64,000 nucleotides of DNA from an uncultured Alphaproteobacteria bacterium (GCA_944389385.1 CALXMC010000006.1:1-64000); one strand, 5' to 3'; positions 17,776-27,509 are shown, numbered from the stretch's first letter. Program-made: numbers and translations. Notes: a model not told the origin generated them from the sequence alone.

Positions 17776-17947
17776 TTAACTCAACAGAATATTGTACCAA
17801 AATTGGGTTAAAAAAACAATAAAAAAAAGATTGTGTTCTAAATAAATACCCTGTGTTTGGCATGTTCAAAACAAAGACGCCAGTTGACGTATTTGCTGTT
17901 GTTCCTTTGAATTTGTGGTATAATCATACAGATAACAAGGGGAATTT

Positions 17948-19999
17948 ATGTCTGTTAATTTATTAAATGATAAAGAACTTAACGATTACTTGATTGATCT
18001 TGTTTGGGGCGAACGCGGCATGCCGATTATCTTGGACGGCCAGTCCCAAGAAAACATGATGGACGCAAATTATATCGAGCAAAATAAAGATGCCATTGTT
18101 CGTTCCATTTTAACGCAGTATATGAAGCACAGAATCAGGGCTTATTTAACAGAAAGTGAAGATTATCCATTTTTAACACCTGTATCAAAGCGTGCTGATT
18201 TGCCTGATTGGGCGACCAGGGCGTTGGACGCGGGTCAGAAAGTATATTCGTTTGATGCGGCCAATATGACGGGGCAAATGCGCCATGACTTAACAACGAT
18301 AAGGGATTTTTTATATTCTGCGGCGGAAAGTTATGTTGATAAGACAGTCATCGCGATAAAAGAAAACATACAGAAAGATAAAAAGAAATTACCCAAGGTG
18401 CGTTTGGATTATCTGAAAACCAGCAATGAATACAACACGTTTGAAAAAACGTTGGCCCAGGCGGAAAAGTGGCACGAACACATGGCCCAATTGGCCGCCA
18501 AGAAAGAAAAAAATGAACAGATGTATAAAGCGTCGCTTGCCGGGACGCAGTTCATTATGGATTTGCCAAACGGTATGCGTGCATATCAATTAATGACGCC
18601 CCAGGCATTGGATTTTGAAAGCGAATATATGGGGCATTGTGTTGGTCGTGGCGGATATGATAAAGATGTAACAAACGGCAGTGTAAAAATATATTCAATC
18701 AGGGACAACAACGGCGAACCCCATGCGACGCTTGAGGTTCGTGGTCAAAACGTATTTCAATGTAAAGGCAAGGGGAATAAGACGCCTGTACAAAGATATA
18801 TCCCAGCAGTTCAACATTTTGTAGAGGCACAAAAACTGGAAATCAAACACGATATGAAAAACATCGGTTTGATAAAACAGGATGGAAAATATTATTCAAT
18901 ATACGATTTGCCAAACGGCTTTGTTGTGCGTGGTGATTTGGACTTGTCTGGCATGGATTTGGCCGATGTAAATTTGAATATAAAAGTCACAGGAATATTA
19001 AATCTTGCCAAGGCAAAGAACATAAAACTTCATCCGAAAACAGATTTCAGCGGAACAAAAGATGTTAATTTAAGTCATACAGATTTATCCGGTGTTCGCG
19101 AAATCAAATGGCCAAGCGAAAGGATAAATATAAGTGAATGCAAAAACTTACCACTTGTATTAGATTTCAGCGGTACAAGAGCTGTTGATTTAAGTTATAC
19201 TGATTTATCTGGCGTTCGCGAAATCAAATGGCCAAGCGAAAGGATAAATATAAGTGGATGCAAAAACTTACCGCCTGTATTAGATTTTAGCACAATAAAA
19301 GGAGTTGTGCTAAGTGATACAGATTTATCGGGCACGCGCGAAATAAAATGGCCAACTGAAACGATAAATTTAAGTGACTGCAAAAAATTACCGCCTGTAT
19401 TAGATTTTAGCACAATAAAAGGAGTTTGTTTGGATAATTCTGATTTATCCGGTGTTCGCGAAATAAAATGGCCAACTGAAAAGGTTAAACTAAGTTGGGG
19501 TGCAAATTTGCCATCGGTATTAGATTTTAGTCGTACGAAAGAGGTTATGCTGACCGTTTCTGATTTATCAGGCGTTCGCGAAATAAAATGTCCTGCTGAA
19601 AAGATAAATTTAAGTGGATGCAAAAACTTACCACCTGTATTGGATTTTAGTACAACAAAAAACGTTATCTTGGCTTATGCTGATTTATCGGGCGTTCGTG
19701 AAATAAAAGGTTCAACAGAAGAAATTGACCTGAGCAGAATTACTGCAAAATTGCCACCGATATTGGATTTCAGTAGCACCAAAATTGTTATTTTAAGTTA
19801 CAGTGATTTATCCGGTGTTCGCGAAATCAAATGGCCAGACAACGGGCAAATTCTTGATCCAGATAAAGATAAATGGCCCGAACACCTTCGAAAATCTTAT
19901 GATTTATGGCGGGCAAAAATGATTGTAAAAAACCACTCAAAAGAAACCGCCAAGCAAAACATTCCCAACCGCATCGCATCCAACGGCCGCCAGGTTTAA
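17948..19999 (+). CDS. PcfJ-domain protein fused to 40-residue leucine-rich-type repeats
   Basis: A 683-aa product with Shine-Dalgarno AAGGGGAA. The N-terminal 200 residues are helical. The PcfJ-like domain centres on MGHCVGRGGYDKD (HCVG at 230-233), IYSIRDNNGEPHATLEV and FQCKGKGNKTP. From residue 366, seven near-identical 40-residue repeats follow (DFSxTKxVxLSxTDLSGVREIKWPxExINLSxCKNLPPVL), probably an LRR or beta-solenoid binding surface. PcfJ-like proteins occur on plasmids and mobile elements with unknown function. The repeat array suggests partner recognition. No signal peptide is seen. Confidence 0.75.
   Translation: MSVNLLNDKELNDYLIDLVWGERGMPIILDGQSQENMMDANYIEQNKDAIVRSILTQYMKHRIRAYLTESEDYPFLTPVSKRADLPDWATRALDAGQKVYSFDAANMTGQMRHDLTTIRDFLYSAAESYVDKTVIAIKENIQKDKKKLPKVRLDYLKTSNEYNTFEKTLAQAEKWHEHMAQLAAKKEKNEQMYKASLAGTQFIMDLPNGMRAYQLMTPQALDFESEYMGHCVGRGGYDKDVTNGSVKIYSIRDNNGEPHATLEVRGQNVFQCKGKGNKTPVQRYIPAVQHFVEAQKLEIKHDMKNIGLIKQDGKYYSIYDLPNGFVVRGDLDLSGMDLADVNLNIKVTGILNLAKAKNIKLHPKTDFSGTKDVNLSHTDLSGVREIKWPSERINISECKNLPLVLDFSGTRAVDLSYTDLSGVREIKWPSERINISGCKNLPPVLDFSTIKGVVLSDTDLSGTREIKWPTETINLSDCKKLPPVLDFSTIKGVCLDNSDLSGVREIKWPTEKVKLSWGANLPSVLDFSRTKEVMLTVSDLSGVREIKCPAEKINLSGCKNLPPVLDFSTTKNVILAYADLSGVREIKGSTEEIDLSRITAKLPPILDFSSTKIVILSYSDLSGVREIKWPDNGQILDPDKDKWPEHLRKSYDLWRAKMIVKNHSKETAKQNIPNRIASNGRQV
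19043..19885 (+). repeat. Seven 120-bp in-gene repeats
   Basis: Each unit encodes about 40 residues beginning DFS and containing DLSGVREIK; unit six has one extra codon. DNA identity between units 1, 2 and 3 is high, so unit number may vary between strains by recombination. Confidence 0.85.
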
Positions 20000-20128
20000 T
20001 TATCTGATTGTTATTTCAAATTCGTTGCTGCGGGCGTTTATTTCGCAATACGCGCCCGCAATAGTTGTACCTGCAAAAATTAAGCAAATCTATTTGAAAT
20101 CAGATTTTTTTTATTTTACAATCCTGCC

Positions 20129-21298
20129 ATGAAAATACGCAGAAATATTTTTTTATTCAAATTGTATTTTTTGTTAGGCGATTTATGGCCCTTGTCTGCG
20201 TTGGCAATCGTATATTTTCAACAAATCAGTGGCTCATACGCTTTGGCGATGGGCGTTTTTTCTGTGGCTAATTTGGTTCAAAGTATTTCAGAAATTCCAA
20301 CGGGCGTTATGTCTGATCGGTTGGGGCGTCGCAGAACCATGATAATGTCATCCTGTTTATATTTGGCGTCATTTATAATGTTTGCTTTGGCGGGCAATTT
20401 GGGGTTAAACGTTTTACTGTTGATTGGTGGCGTTGTTTGGGGATTGGCGGGTGCATTTGCATCTGGGACGGACGACGCGTTTATATATGAAACTGTGCAA
20501 CAATTACGTAAAGAAGACAAATATGATATTGTGTATGCGCGCAGCAAAGCGTTCGGTCAAATTGGCCTGGGGTTGGGGGCGTTGATTGCGGCATTGGTTA
20601 CATATTTTTATTCATTGAATGTATTGGCGTGGGTGTCTGCGTTGTTGGGCGTTGGTGGCGTAATAGTATCTATGTTGTTTATAGAACCTGATGTCAAGTT
20701 TCGTGAAGAAAGTACGTCATTTCGGCATTTTATCGCGGCATTAAAAGAGTTTGCAAAAAATAAAAAATTGCAAATTTTATCAATTATTCAAATGTTGGGG
20801 CGTGGCATCAGTTTTACAGCGCACAGATTAGAAGGCGCATATTTCAATATGTTAATACCAACGTGGTTGGTGAATGTTACGCGAATGATAAAACAAGCAT
20901 GCGGAACGGTCAGTTTTTTCATTGCGCCATACGTGCGAAAATTTGGTTTTTATAAATTGTTGGTTACATCAACACTGGGGATGACAGTTATCAAGGTTGT
21001 GTCTGTTGTATTAAATAACTTTGCCACGCCATTTATTCAATCATGCGTAAATATTTTTTATGGTATATCATCAACGGCAGAATCAGCGTTGCTGCAAAAA
21101 GAATTGTCGCCAAAACAAAGGGCAACCATGGGGTCAATTGTGTCTCTTATGGGTGGCATTTTATCGGCGGGGATATACTGGGCAGTTGGCATAATTGCCG
21201 ATGTATCGTCTGTATATTTTGCGATTATTTTGCTGATAGCGTGTAATTTTATCACGGCCGGCGGATATTATTGGATGTTAAAAAAATACAAACAATAA
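20129..21298 (+). CDS. Major facilitator superfamily transporter
   Basis: A 389-aa protein with about 12 hydrophobic segments. The signature between TM2 and TM3 is GVMSDRLGRRRTMIM, and a second-half motif lies near LSPKQRATMGSI. It is an inner-membrane secondary transporter, related to drug-efflux-type MFS proteins; the substrate cannot be told. It stands alone, with a GCGGGCG/CGCCCGC hairpin upstream near 20030-20060. Confidence 0.88.
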   Translation: MKIRRNIFLFKLYFLLGDLWPLSALAIVYFQQISGSYALAMGVFSVANLVQSISEIPTGVMSDRLGRRRTMIMSSCLYLASFIMFALAGNLGLNVLLLIGGVVWGLAGAFASGTDDAFIYETVQQLRKEDKYDIVYARSKAFGQIGLGLGALIAALVTYFYSLNVLAWVSALLGVGGVIVSMLFIEPDVKFREESTSFRHFIAALKEFAKNKKLQILSIIQMLGRGISFTAHRLEGAYFNMLIPTWLVNVTRMIKQACGTVSFFIAPYVRKFGFYKLLVTSTLGMTVIKVVSVVLNNFATPFIQSCVNIFYGISSTAESALLQKELSPKQRATMGSIVSLMGGILSAGIYWAVGIIADVSSVYFAIILLIACNFITAGGYYWMLKKYKQ

Positions 21299-21402
21299 AT
21301 CACAGGGATGTCCAACCGCCATCACATGATATGTGTTTTTATGCGTTATGCCTTTGTTCTGTATTCTTTTAACTCTGAATATATTTGTCCAAGGTATTCT
21401 TT

Positions 21403-21573
21403 TTACCTGATGACTTTACCTGTTTCGTCGTCATATCTGACCACGGTGCCGTAACTGGCGCAATTTGATTCAGTCAATTTTTGCAATTGTTTTTTTGCTT
21501 CGTCATACGAAAAATAAATCTCAGGTAATTCACATCTGTTAAAGATTATTTTCCAAGCACAACGTGTTGCCAT
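21403..21573 (-). CDS. Small hypothetical protein (56 aa)
   Basis: Starts MATRCAWKIIFNRCEL with AAAGGAG upstream of ATG 21573 and ends DDETGKVIR. It is encoded 31 nt downstream of the tandem AAA+ gene on the same strand, so probably co-transcribed. It has two N-terminal cysteines and an amphipathic middle (YDEAKKQLQKL). No family recognised. Confidence 0.55.
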   Translation of the reverse strand: MATRCAWKIIFNRCELPEIYFSYDEAKKQLQKLTESNCASYGTVVRYDDETGKVIR

Positions 21574-21604
21574 TTTTTACTCCTTTGGTTAAGTTGTTAA
21601 GTTA

Positions 21605-23680
21605 TCAGTTCAAAAATCCAATTTTGCTTTTATTGTCGGGCAAATTTTTAACTTGTTGTTCTTGGCGCAATTTGCTTAACAATTCAGATTTATCCGTGAT
21701 ACCCAAAATATCCGCTTGCTTTTTTACCGCCGCAAAATCGCCCGGTGTTAATTTGGTCAGGTCGGCAATTTCGTCCAAGTTGGGTGTTTGATTAAAGAAA
21801 ATCTGGAACGCCGTTACAACCTGATTTTGGGTTAAAAAGTCGTATTTTACCTTGAAACAAAACCTGCGCAAAGCGGCTTTGTCCACATTAGTCATCAAGT
21901 TAGTCGTGCAAATAAATGGGAATTCGGCATTTTCCATCTGGGTCAGCATTTCGTTTACGGAACTTACCTCCCATGAATGTCTGGCCATGGTTCTTTCCAT
22001 CAAGAAACTGTCCGCTTCGTCAAATACCAACACAGATTTTTTTGCGCGCGCCTCGTAAAATGCGTTGGCGATATTTTTTTCAGTTTGTCCGACGTACGAC
22101 GCTTTAATATCGCTGGCGCGTTTTTTTATTATGTTCATTCCCAATGATTCAGCCAAATACTCGCAAAAAGCTGTTTTTCCGGTACCTGGCGCGCCATACA
22201 GGCACAGTGAAAAATTCGTTAATCCGGATTCTTTGATTTGGCGGGCCAAAACTTCCAGATTTGTATCTGTATTTAATAATCTGGTATCAAATTTTATCCC
22301 ATCATTTTTTTTATTTTGTATGACACTTCCAGTTATCGCATGCATCAAATTATCTATGGTATAATCGATTATTTCACAATTATTCATCATTTTTGCATTT
22401 TTAACCGCCGTGTCAATTACCGACAAAGGCACTTGATATTTATTGACAATGCGTTTCAGTTCTTCATCAGCAATCGCCAAATCATGTTTTTGAAATATTC
22501 TTTTCCAAGTGTTTATTTTTGCGCGTTCATCGGGGTCAGACATTTCCAATGCCATTGTAAATCTGCGGATATATGCCTTGTCAACATTGTCCAATTTATT
22601 GGTTATCCATATTACAGGTCTTTTATTTTTTTCCAACACGCGATTCATATACAATTTACTGGTGTTACGGTTGCTGAATGGCGATGAATAAAACACGTCT
22701 TCGGCTTCGTCAAACAGTATAACGGAATCGTCGTCTTTTTTTAATACAGTCTGTAAATGCGCCAGGTTTGATAATCTGGCATCTTTTCCTTCGTGATTTT
22801 CAGATGTGGTATACAGATTTAATCCGGCAACGTCGCATACAGACTTTGCAATTTCTGTTTTTCCCGTGCCAGGACGGCCATAAAGTAAGATATTTATACC
22901 TGTTTGATGACTGGCGGTGCCACCGATTAAAATATCGACCAGTTTATCAAAGTCATTCGACATATAATCAAAGTTTTCGCGTTGTAAATTTGCGGTCAAA
23001 GGCGCCCCGATTAAAACATCGCGAACTTGTTTTGGGGTTTCAAAAGTCATATTCAGCAAATTCAGGAACATAGAACTGAAAGTATTATCACTGTAACGCT
23101 GCTTTAATATCCCGCATTCAGCCAATGGCCCGTTTGCCGACAGTATTTCTTTTATTTTTTCCGGCGGTACTTTGCATAATACAGACACCAAATCCGTATT
23201 ATCATCGTCCATAAAATCGTTGGTTGTTCCATCGCAGAAACATCCCAACAATCTGCGGGTCTGCATGTTCTTTTTTATGAATACCAAGAATTGCAGTAAT
23301 TTTCTGCAATCGTCTGATAAATCAAATGCGTCGCATATTACAGAAAAACTTTTATCAAAGTTTTTATTGGTTATATCGACATTATAATCAGTTTTATATA
23401 CGTTAAAAACCGTCACGATTGCTTCGTACACAGAATCATCAGCCAACAAATTATTGCGGCATAATTTCCCGTTTAACAGGTTAACAACGAATTCCAGTTT
23501 GTCGCGATAAGATGCACTTCTGTTGGTGCCATTTAATAATCCAAACATAGAAAAACCGAATAAATCCGAAGAAAAACGTCCCAGTTGGTGAAAAAATAAT
23601 TCTGTATCATCTGGGTCGTATTCACTGTTCATTACATTTTTCAAATAATACAGGGCGATTTGGCGGTCTTTTACGTTCAT
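21605..23680 (-). CDS. Tandem AAA+ ATPase (two AAA domains)
   Basis: A 691-aa product. The first AAA domain has YGRPGTGKT and SVILFDEAEDVF; the second has YGAPGTGKT and SVLVFDEADSFL. Arginine-finger regions are AYIRRFTMAL and AALRRFCFKV. The layout recalls CDC48/ClpB-like unfoldases or gut-bacterial AAA proteins. The N-terminal 250 residues are a helical domain of unknown type. It is divergent from the WYL regulator at 23805, which may control it. Confidence 0.88.
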   Translation of the reverse strand: MNVKDRQIALYYLKNVMNSEYDPDDTELFFHQLGRFSSDLFGFSMFGLLNGTNRSASYRDKLEFVVNLLNGKLCRNNLLADDSVYEAIVTVFNVYKTDYNVDITNKNFDKSFSVICDAFDLSDDCRKLLQFLVFIKKNMQTRRLLGCFCDGTTNDFMDDDNTDLVSVLCKVPPEKIKEILSANGPLAECGILKQRYSDNTFSSMFLNLLNMTFETPKQVRDVLIGAPLTANLQRENFDYMSNDFDKLVDILIGGTASHQTGINILLYGRPGTGKTEIAKSVCDVAGLNLYTTSENHEGKDARLSNLAHLQTVLKKDDDSVILFDEAEDVFYSSPFSNRNTSKLYMNRVLEKNKRPVIWITNKLDNVDKAYIRRFTMALEMSDPDERAKINTWKRIFQKHDLAIADEELKRIVNKYQVPLSVIDTAVKNAKMMNNCEIIDYTIDNLMHAITGSVIQNKKNDGIKFDTRLLNTDTNLEVLARQIKESGLTNFSLCLYGAPGTGKTAFCEYLAESLGMNIIKKRASDIKASYVGQTEKNIANAFYEARAKKSVLVFDEADSFLMERTMARHSWEVSSVNEMLTQMENAEFPFICTTNLMTNVDKAALRRFCFKVKYDFLTQNQVVTAFQIFFNQTPNLDEIADLTKLTPGDFAAVKKQADILGITDKSELLSKLRQEQQVKNLPDNKSKIGFLN

Positions 23681-23804
23681 GGCAGTTCCTTTGGTTGGTG
23701 TTTGCTTATATTATAAGGAAAACATAGGACAAATTTGGTCCATGGTGCTTGCGCGGCGAAAAAAAATTTATTATCATGACATGTATGGATAAAAAAGGGG
23801 TAAA

Positions 23805-24872
23805 ATGTCGGATATGCGCAAGAATTACAAAAACCTGGAAAGCCGTCTTGAACTGATTAAAGAGTTACGCGCGCGCTATATGACCTTTAACGATATCAAG
23901 AATTTTTTATCCGAAATGGCCAAACAAAATGGCAAAATTCGGTCGGGGCATAGCATGTACGAATACCAGGTGTGTGACCGAACAGTACGGCGTGCGTTGG
24001 ATTTTATCAAAGATATGTACGGCGACCAACTTGAACAAGACGTGATTACAGGCGCGTATAAACTGGAGTTATACGACTTTCCTGAAGATGTTGATGCTGC
24101 GGAAATCCAGGCATTGGATGTCGCGTTACAAAAAATAGGTAACGATAAAAACGCGGAAAAATTACTGGGAAATCTGAAACAAAAAATTACAGATAGATTA
24201 TACCGTAAAATAGAGAACACATCATCCGATAAAGGCCATGCACTTCGGCAAACAAATTGTATAGATCACAAAATAAAATCTCATTACGCATTTGTTGGAC
24301 CGCGGTTAATTACAAATATTGACGAAAACACCAAATCTGTTTTGGATTCTGCGATACTTGCCCAGCATCGGATTACATTCAATTATCACGGAAAAGAAAA
24401 AAATGTGTGCCCGTTGGGGATATTACACGGGGATAATAATGTGTACCTGATTGCATGTAATTCTGAACAAGAACAAAATTTTCGGGACGTGCGGCATTAT
24501 ATATTGGGTGATATAAAAGACTTGCACGAAACCCAAGACGGATTCTTGGTGAATACGAATTTTTCCATCGAAAAATATGCAAATACTATGTTTGGAATTT
24601 ACAATGATGGCGTGATTTACGATATAAAATGGCTTATTCGTGATCCAAAAACTATAGAAATTGCCAGAAAATATGCCTTTCATCCGTCCCAGGAATATAA
24701 ACCCCAGTCCGACGGTTCGTTGATTATTAAAATGCGTGCGGGTGGGCTGACCGCGATAAGCGCATTTTTGGCGCAATGGGGTGGAACGATTATACCCATT
24801 CAACCCAAGGAACTGATTGACAAATATCGTGAATTGTTGAAAAACTGTCTGAAGTCGATTCCGAAAAAATAA
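23805..24872 (+). CDS. WYL-domain transcriptional regulator
   Basis: A 355-aa product. An N-terminal winged helix (RTVRRALDFIKDMYGD) is followed by a WYL domain (AQHRITFNYHGKEKNVCPLGIL, NNVYLIACN) and a C-terminal domain ending with LAQWGGTIIPIQPKEL. Same architecture as the regulator at 8880. The shared divergent intergenic region of 124 bp with the AAA+ gene suggests it regulates that gene and itself. Confidence 0.85.
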   Translation: MSDMRKNYKNLESRLELIKELRARYMTFNDIKNFLSEMAKQNGKIRSGHSMYEYQVCDRTVRRALDFIKDMYGDQLEQDVITGAYKLELYDFPEDVDAAEIQALDVALQKIGNDKNAEKLLGNLKQKITDRLYRKIENTSSDKGHALRQTNCIDHKIKSHYAFVGPRLITNIDENTKSVLDSAILAQHRITFNYHGKEKNVCPLGILHGDNNVYLIACNSEQEQNFRDVRHYILGDIKDLHETQDGFLVNTNFSIEKYANTMFGIYNDGVIYDIKWLIRDPKTIEIARKYAFHPSQEYKPQSDGSLIIKMRAGGLTAISAFLAQWGGTIIPIQPKELIDKYRELLKNCLKSIPKK

Positions 24873-24896
24873 TACGCCCCGTTTGGGGCATATTAT
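24871..24896. terminator. Terminator after the WYL gene
   Basis: GCCCC GTTT GGGGC stem extended by AATA/TATT, then TTATTTTT; it could serve both this gene and the convergent 149-aa gene. Confidence 0.75.
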
Positions 24897-24916
24897 TTTT
24901 CGATTTATGACGGTAT

Positions 24917-25366
24917 TTAATTTATTTTTACAGGTTCTATGCCGCATTCGCGATAGCATTTTTCCCAACCGCCATCACGTTTGCTTTTGCAATGTGCTTC
25001 GTCCAACTTTTTGTTTTCAGATTTCAATATCCAACACACAATATTGTTGTTCAGTATATTGGTAACATCCATGTCGCCCGTTAATACTGCGTCAATTAAA
25101 GTATTTATCGGATTGCAATGTTCATAATGAAAAATCTTTCTGCCGGGATCAACTTTGGTTTGGTTGTTCCAATTCATTTCTTTCAAGTTTATGTTCATTT
25201 TTTTTGCCTGTGCCAAAGCGGCTTGGCTGGCATATTGTACGGGCTTTTGATCGGTTTCATATCTGAACAGTGCCTTTAATATTTTGCTGTATAATTGATG
25301 TTTTGGGGCGTCGTCATTTTTATATGTTTTTCTGATGGTATTCAAAATTACTGCTTCAATTGTCAT
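24917..25366 (-). CDS. Hypothetical protein (149 aa) with conserved His/Cys motifs
   Basis: Distinct motifs are IFHYEHCNPINTLIDAV near residue 78 and VCWILKSENKKLD, ending GGWEKCYRECGI. A His-x-Glu-His plus Cys pattern could be a nuclease or metal site, but I do not recognise a named family. The N-terminus is helical. It lies among nuclease-like genes. The upstream ACTCCTTTGG (Shine-Dalgarno on the minus strand) supports the start. Confidence 0.55.
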   Translation of the reverse strand: MTIEAVILNTIRKTYKNDDAPKHQLYSKILKALFRYETDQKPVQYASQAALAQAKKMNINLKEMNWNNQTKVDPGRKIFHYEHCNPINTLIDAVLTGDMDVTNILNNNIVCWILKSENKKLDEAHCKSKRDGGWEKCYRECGIEPVKIN

Positions 25367-25492
25367 GAATCACTCCTTTGGTTTTATATTCATGTGTTAC
25401 ATGATATAATACATGCTTTGGACAAATTTGGTCACACGAATAAAATTTTTTATAAAAAATGAAAAATACTTATGTACAGCCCAGAAAATGGA

Positions 25493-26677
25493 TTATTTTG
25501 TATTCTGGCACAGGAAATTATTCAAAACCGCAAATTTTGCATTCGAGTATTCATGTAAATACGTTTGGCTTTGTTTTGCAGTGTAATTTATCAGTTCAGG
25601 GTACGACAGAATGTCGTCCGGTGCACTGCCAAGTGTAACGGTTCGGAAATTATTCGTATTTAATCTGTCGTCGTCATCAAAATACAGCGCAACATGTTGT
25701 CCCAATAAAATTTTTTCCGGCGTGCTTATCTGCGTATCCAATATGCAGTTATATGATACATATTCGGCTTTTGGTGTAATAATTTTGTCCAGACTGATTT
25801 TTTGAGATTTTTGTTGGATTGCGACACGGACGCGTTTTTTGAATTCTTCTAAATCCATACACGGTTCAACCCCGTAATCTTTGGCGCAGATTAAAATATC
25901 TTTTGGTCTGTGTATATCCAAATCTGGTTCGCTGCGGTCAATTTTTTGCAGTGTCTGCGCATAAGTATTATACACTTTATTGTTACCGGGCATTTTATCG
26001 GACATCAACACATAGAATTGAAATGTATTAAATAAATCTATGTAACACCATAATTTATGATTTTGTCTGAATAATATCAAACTGTGATACGGTGTAAAAG
26101 GCGTTTCCAGTTCAATTCTTAAATCCAACGGATTTAACGCGCAAAACGGAATTAAAGGATAATCGAACGATATATTTGTAATATTTCTGCCAGATTTTTG
26201 AACATTTAACCCATGTTTGATTTTGTTAAAATCGATGCCTTGGTCCAAAGCATAATTAAATGCGATTTTCGCCATCCCGTTTTTGAACGCTGTATTTTCC
26301 AGATTAAAATCATAAGATTCGATTTTCAGCGGTAATTCGGTTGCGTCACAGTGTAATGCGCGACTTAAATCGGGACAGTTAACTACTTTGCCGCCCTTGA
26401 TATTTGCGTGGTACATTTGTCCATTATAACTGACGGTTCCGGTGCATGGCTGCAAAGATTTTTTATTATTGGTTTTTGAAAAATTATCTATCCCAGAAAT
26501 TATCGGGTTAAAAATTTTAGTAAACGGTGCGTCTATATATTTGCTGACATAATTATTGCATTGCGGACAACAAATATCCACAGATTCATACATTCCGCCA
26601 ATTGCGTTTTGAATAACGTGTTCGCGACTGCGCTCGGTAATTGGTTGCCCACAATATATACAATTATTTCTGCTCAT
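25493..26677 (-). CDS. HNH endonuclease-like protein
   Basis: A 394-aa product starting MSRNNCIYCGQPI. CIYCG, then SREHVIQNAIGG, then CCPQCNNYVS form the zinc knuckles and HNH-type histidine. The remaining 330 residues are unknown, probably target binding. Same layout as the 288-aa protein at 1903-2769, with a longer C-terminus. Nuclease function is inferred. Confidence 0.65.
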   Translation of the reverse strand: MSRNNCIYCGQPITERSREHVIQNAIGGMYESVDICCPQCNNYVSKYIDAPFTKIFNPIISGIDNFSKTNNKKSLQPCTGTVSYNGQMYHANIKGGKVVNCPDLSRALHCDATELPLKIESYDFNLENTAFKNGMAKIAFNYALDQGIDFNKIKHGLNVQKSGRNITNISFDYPLIPFCALNPLDLRIELETPFTPYHSLILFRQNHKLWCYIDLFNTFQFYVLMSDKMPGNNKVYNTYAQTLQKIDRSEPDLDIHRPKDILICAKDYGVEPCMDLEEFKKRVRVAIQQKSQKISLDKIITPKAEYVSYNCILDTQISTPEKILLGQHVALYFDDDDRLNTNNFRTVTLGSAPDDILSYPELINYTAKQSQTYLHEYSNAKFAVLNNFLCQNTK

Positions 26678-26747
26678 AACGCATATAAGAATAACACATC
26701 TTTTTGTTTTGTCAATATTGTTATCAAGACGGCATATTTTTTTATAT

Positions 26748-27371
26748 TTATGCGATTTTGGTTGTTTTGTTGATTTGTTTTTTGCCTTGGTTGTTTAATT
26801 TGATATATTTTCCCACTGCATCGCAATAGGTCAGACTGGCACGACTGATATGTCGAATTACTATCAGTCGGTCAATATGAGGGTGATTGGTAAATTTGAT
26901 TTCAACCAAGCGTGGGTCATTCTTGGTTTGGACATATTCCGCCGCATGACCGCCCGACAGTTGCAACATAAAACTCCATTGCCATTGCAGGCCAAAACAT
27001 ACAATGACCTTTTTATCGCCTTGGGTTAATCCGTCCTTGATTACCTTGCGACCATGCAAATCACAAAATGCGTAATAGTCGTCAATATCTATGCAGTCCA
27101 CATCGTCAATGTTGGCAAGTGTATTTTGTTTGCGTATCGGGTATAGATTTGCCAGGAATGCGCCCTTGTAATCAACACCCATGGCATCCATAATCTGACG
27201 GATTTTTGGGTAATATTTGTCCTGCCAATCCCACCAGTTGCCAGGTGCGTTTTCGTTGCCGTCACGTTTACCGTATTCCAGTCCGATGAACCAATATTTA
27301 CTTGCCGGATTTCCACCGTCTATGCCTGCATTGGAATCCAGTGCGACGTGCAGTTTGTCCCAATTCCACAT
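26748..27371 (-). CDS. Uracil-DNA-glycosylase-like protein
   Basis: A 207-aa product. Motifs in UDG-superfamily order are KYWFIGLEYG near residue 25, AFLANLYPIRK near 93, and RLIVIRHISRASL near 170. UDG-type enzymes excise damaged or modified bases. The family match is loose: the catalytic residue cannot be assigned with certainty. It is the last accessory gene before tRNA-Glu. Confidence 0.5.
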   Translation of the reverse strand: MWNWDKLHVALDSNAGIDGGNPASKYWFIGLEYGKRDGNENAPGNWWDWQDKYYPKIRQIMDAMGVDYKGAFLANLYPIRKQNTLANIDDVDCIDIDDYYAFCDLHGRKVIKDGLTQGDKKVIVCFGLQWQWSFMLQLSGGHAAEYVQTKNDPRLVEIKFTNHPHIDRLIVIRHISRASLTYCDAVGKYIKLNNQGKKQINKTTKIA

Positions 27372-27398
27372 GTTTTACTCCCTGTGTTTATAGACTGA

Positions 27399-27434
27399 CT
27401 TAACCACCCCACAAATACATTCGTATTTGCGGGG
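27399..27434 (-). repeat. Fragment of an interspersed repeat
   Basis: These 36 bp are the reverse complement of 49346-49381 with one mismatch. Further weaker similarity may extend on both sides. It lies beside the tRNA-Glu boundary. Confidence 0.7.
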
Positions 27435-27509
27435 ACCCTGGACGTGGAAAGGGCTACAATACTTCGTCGCATAGGTCGCACGAACGCCCACCGCCCCACA
27501 CCATAAAAA

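Larger units (their letters stand above)
16441..17870. repeat. Long direct repeat, copy 2 (intact genes)
   Basis: Same-orientation partner of 7006-8310. It carries the 89-aa gene, the TTCCCTGTT cluster, the terminator, complete DUF488, the 28-codon relic and paired hairpins. Downstream of 17870 the sequences diverge: here a PcfJ/LRR gene follows. The match suggests duplication or homologous recombination around the cargo. Confidence 0.8.
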
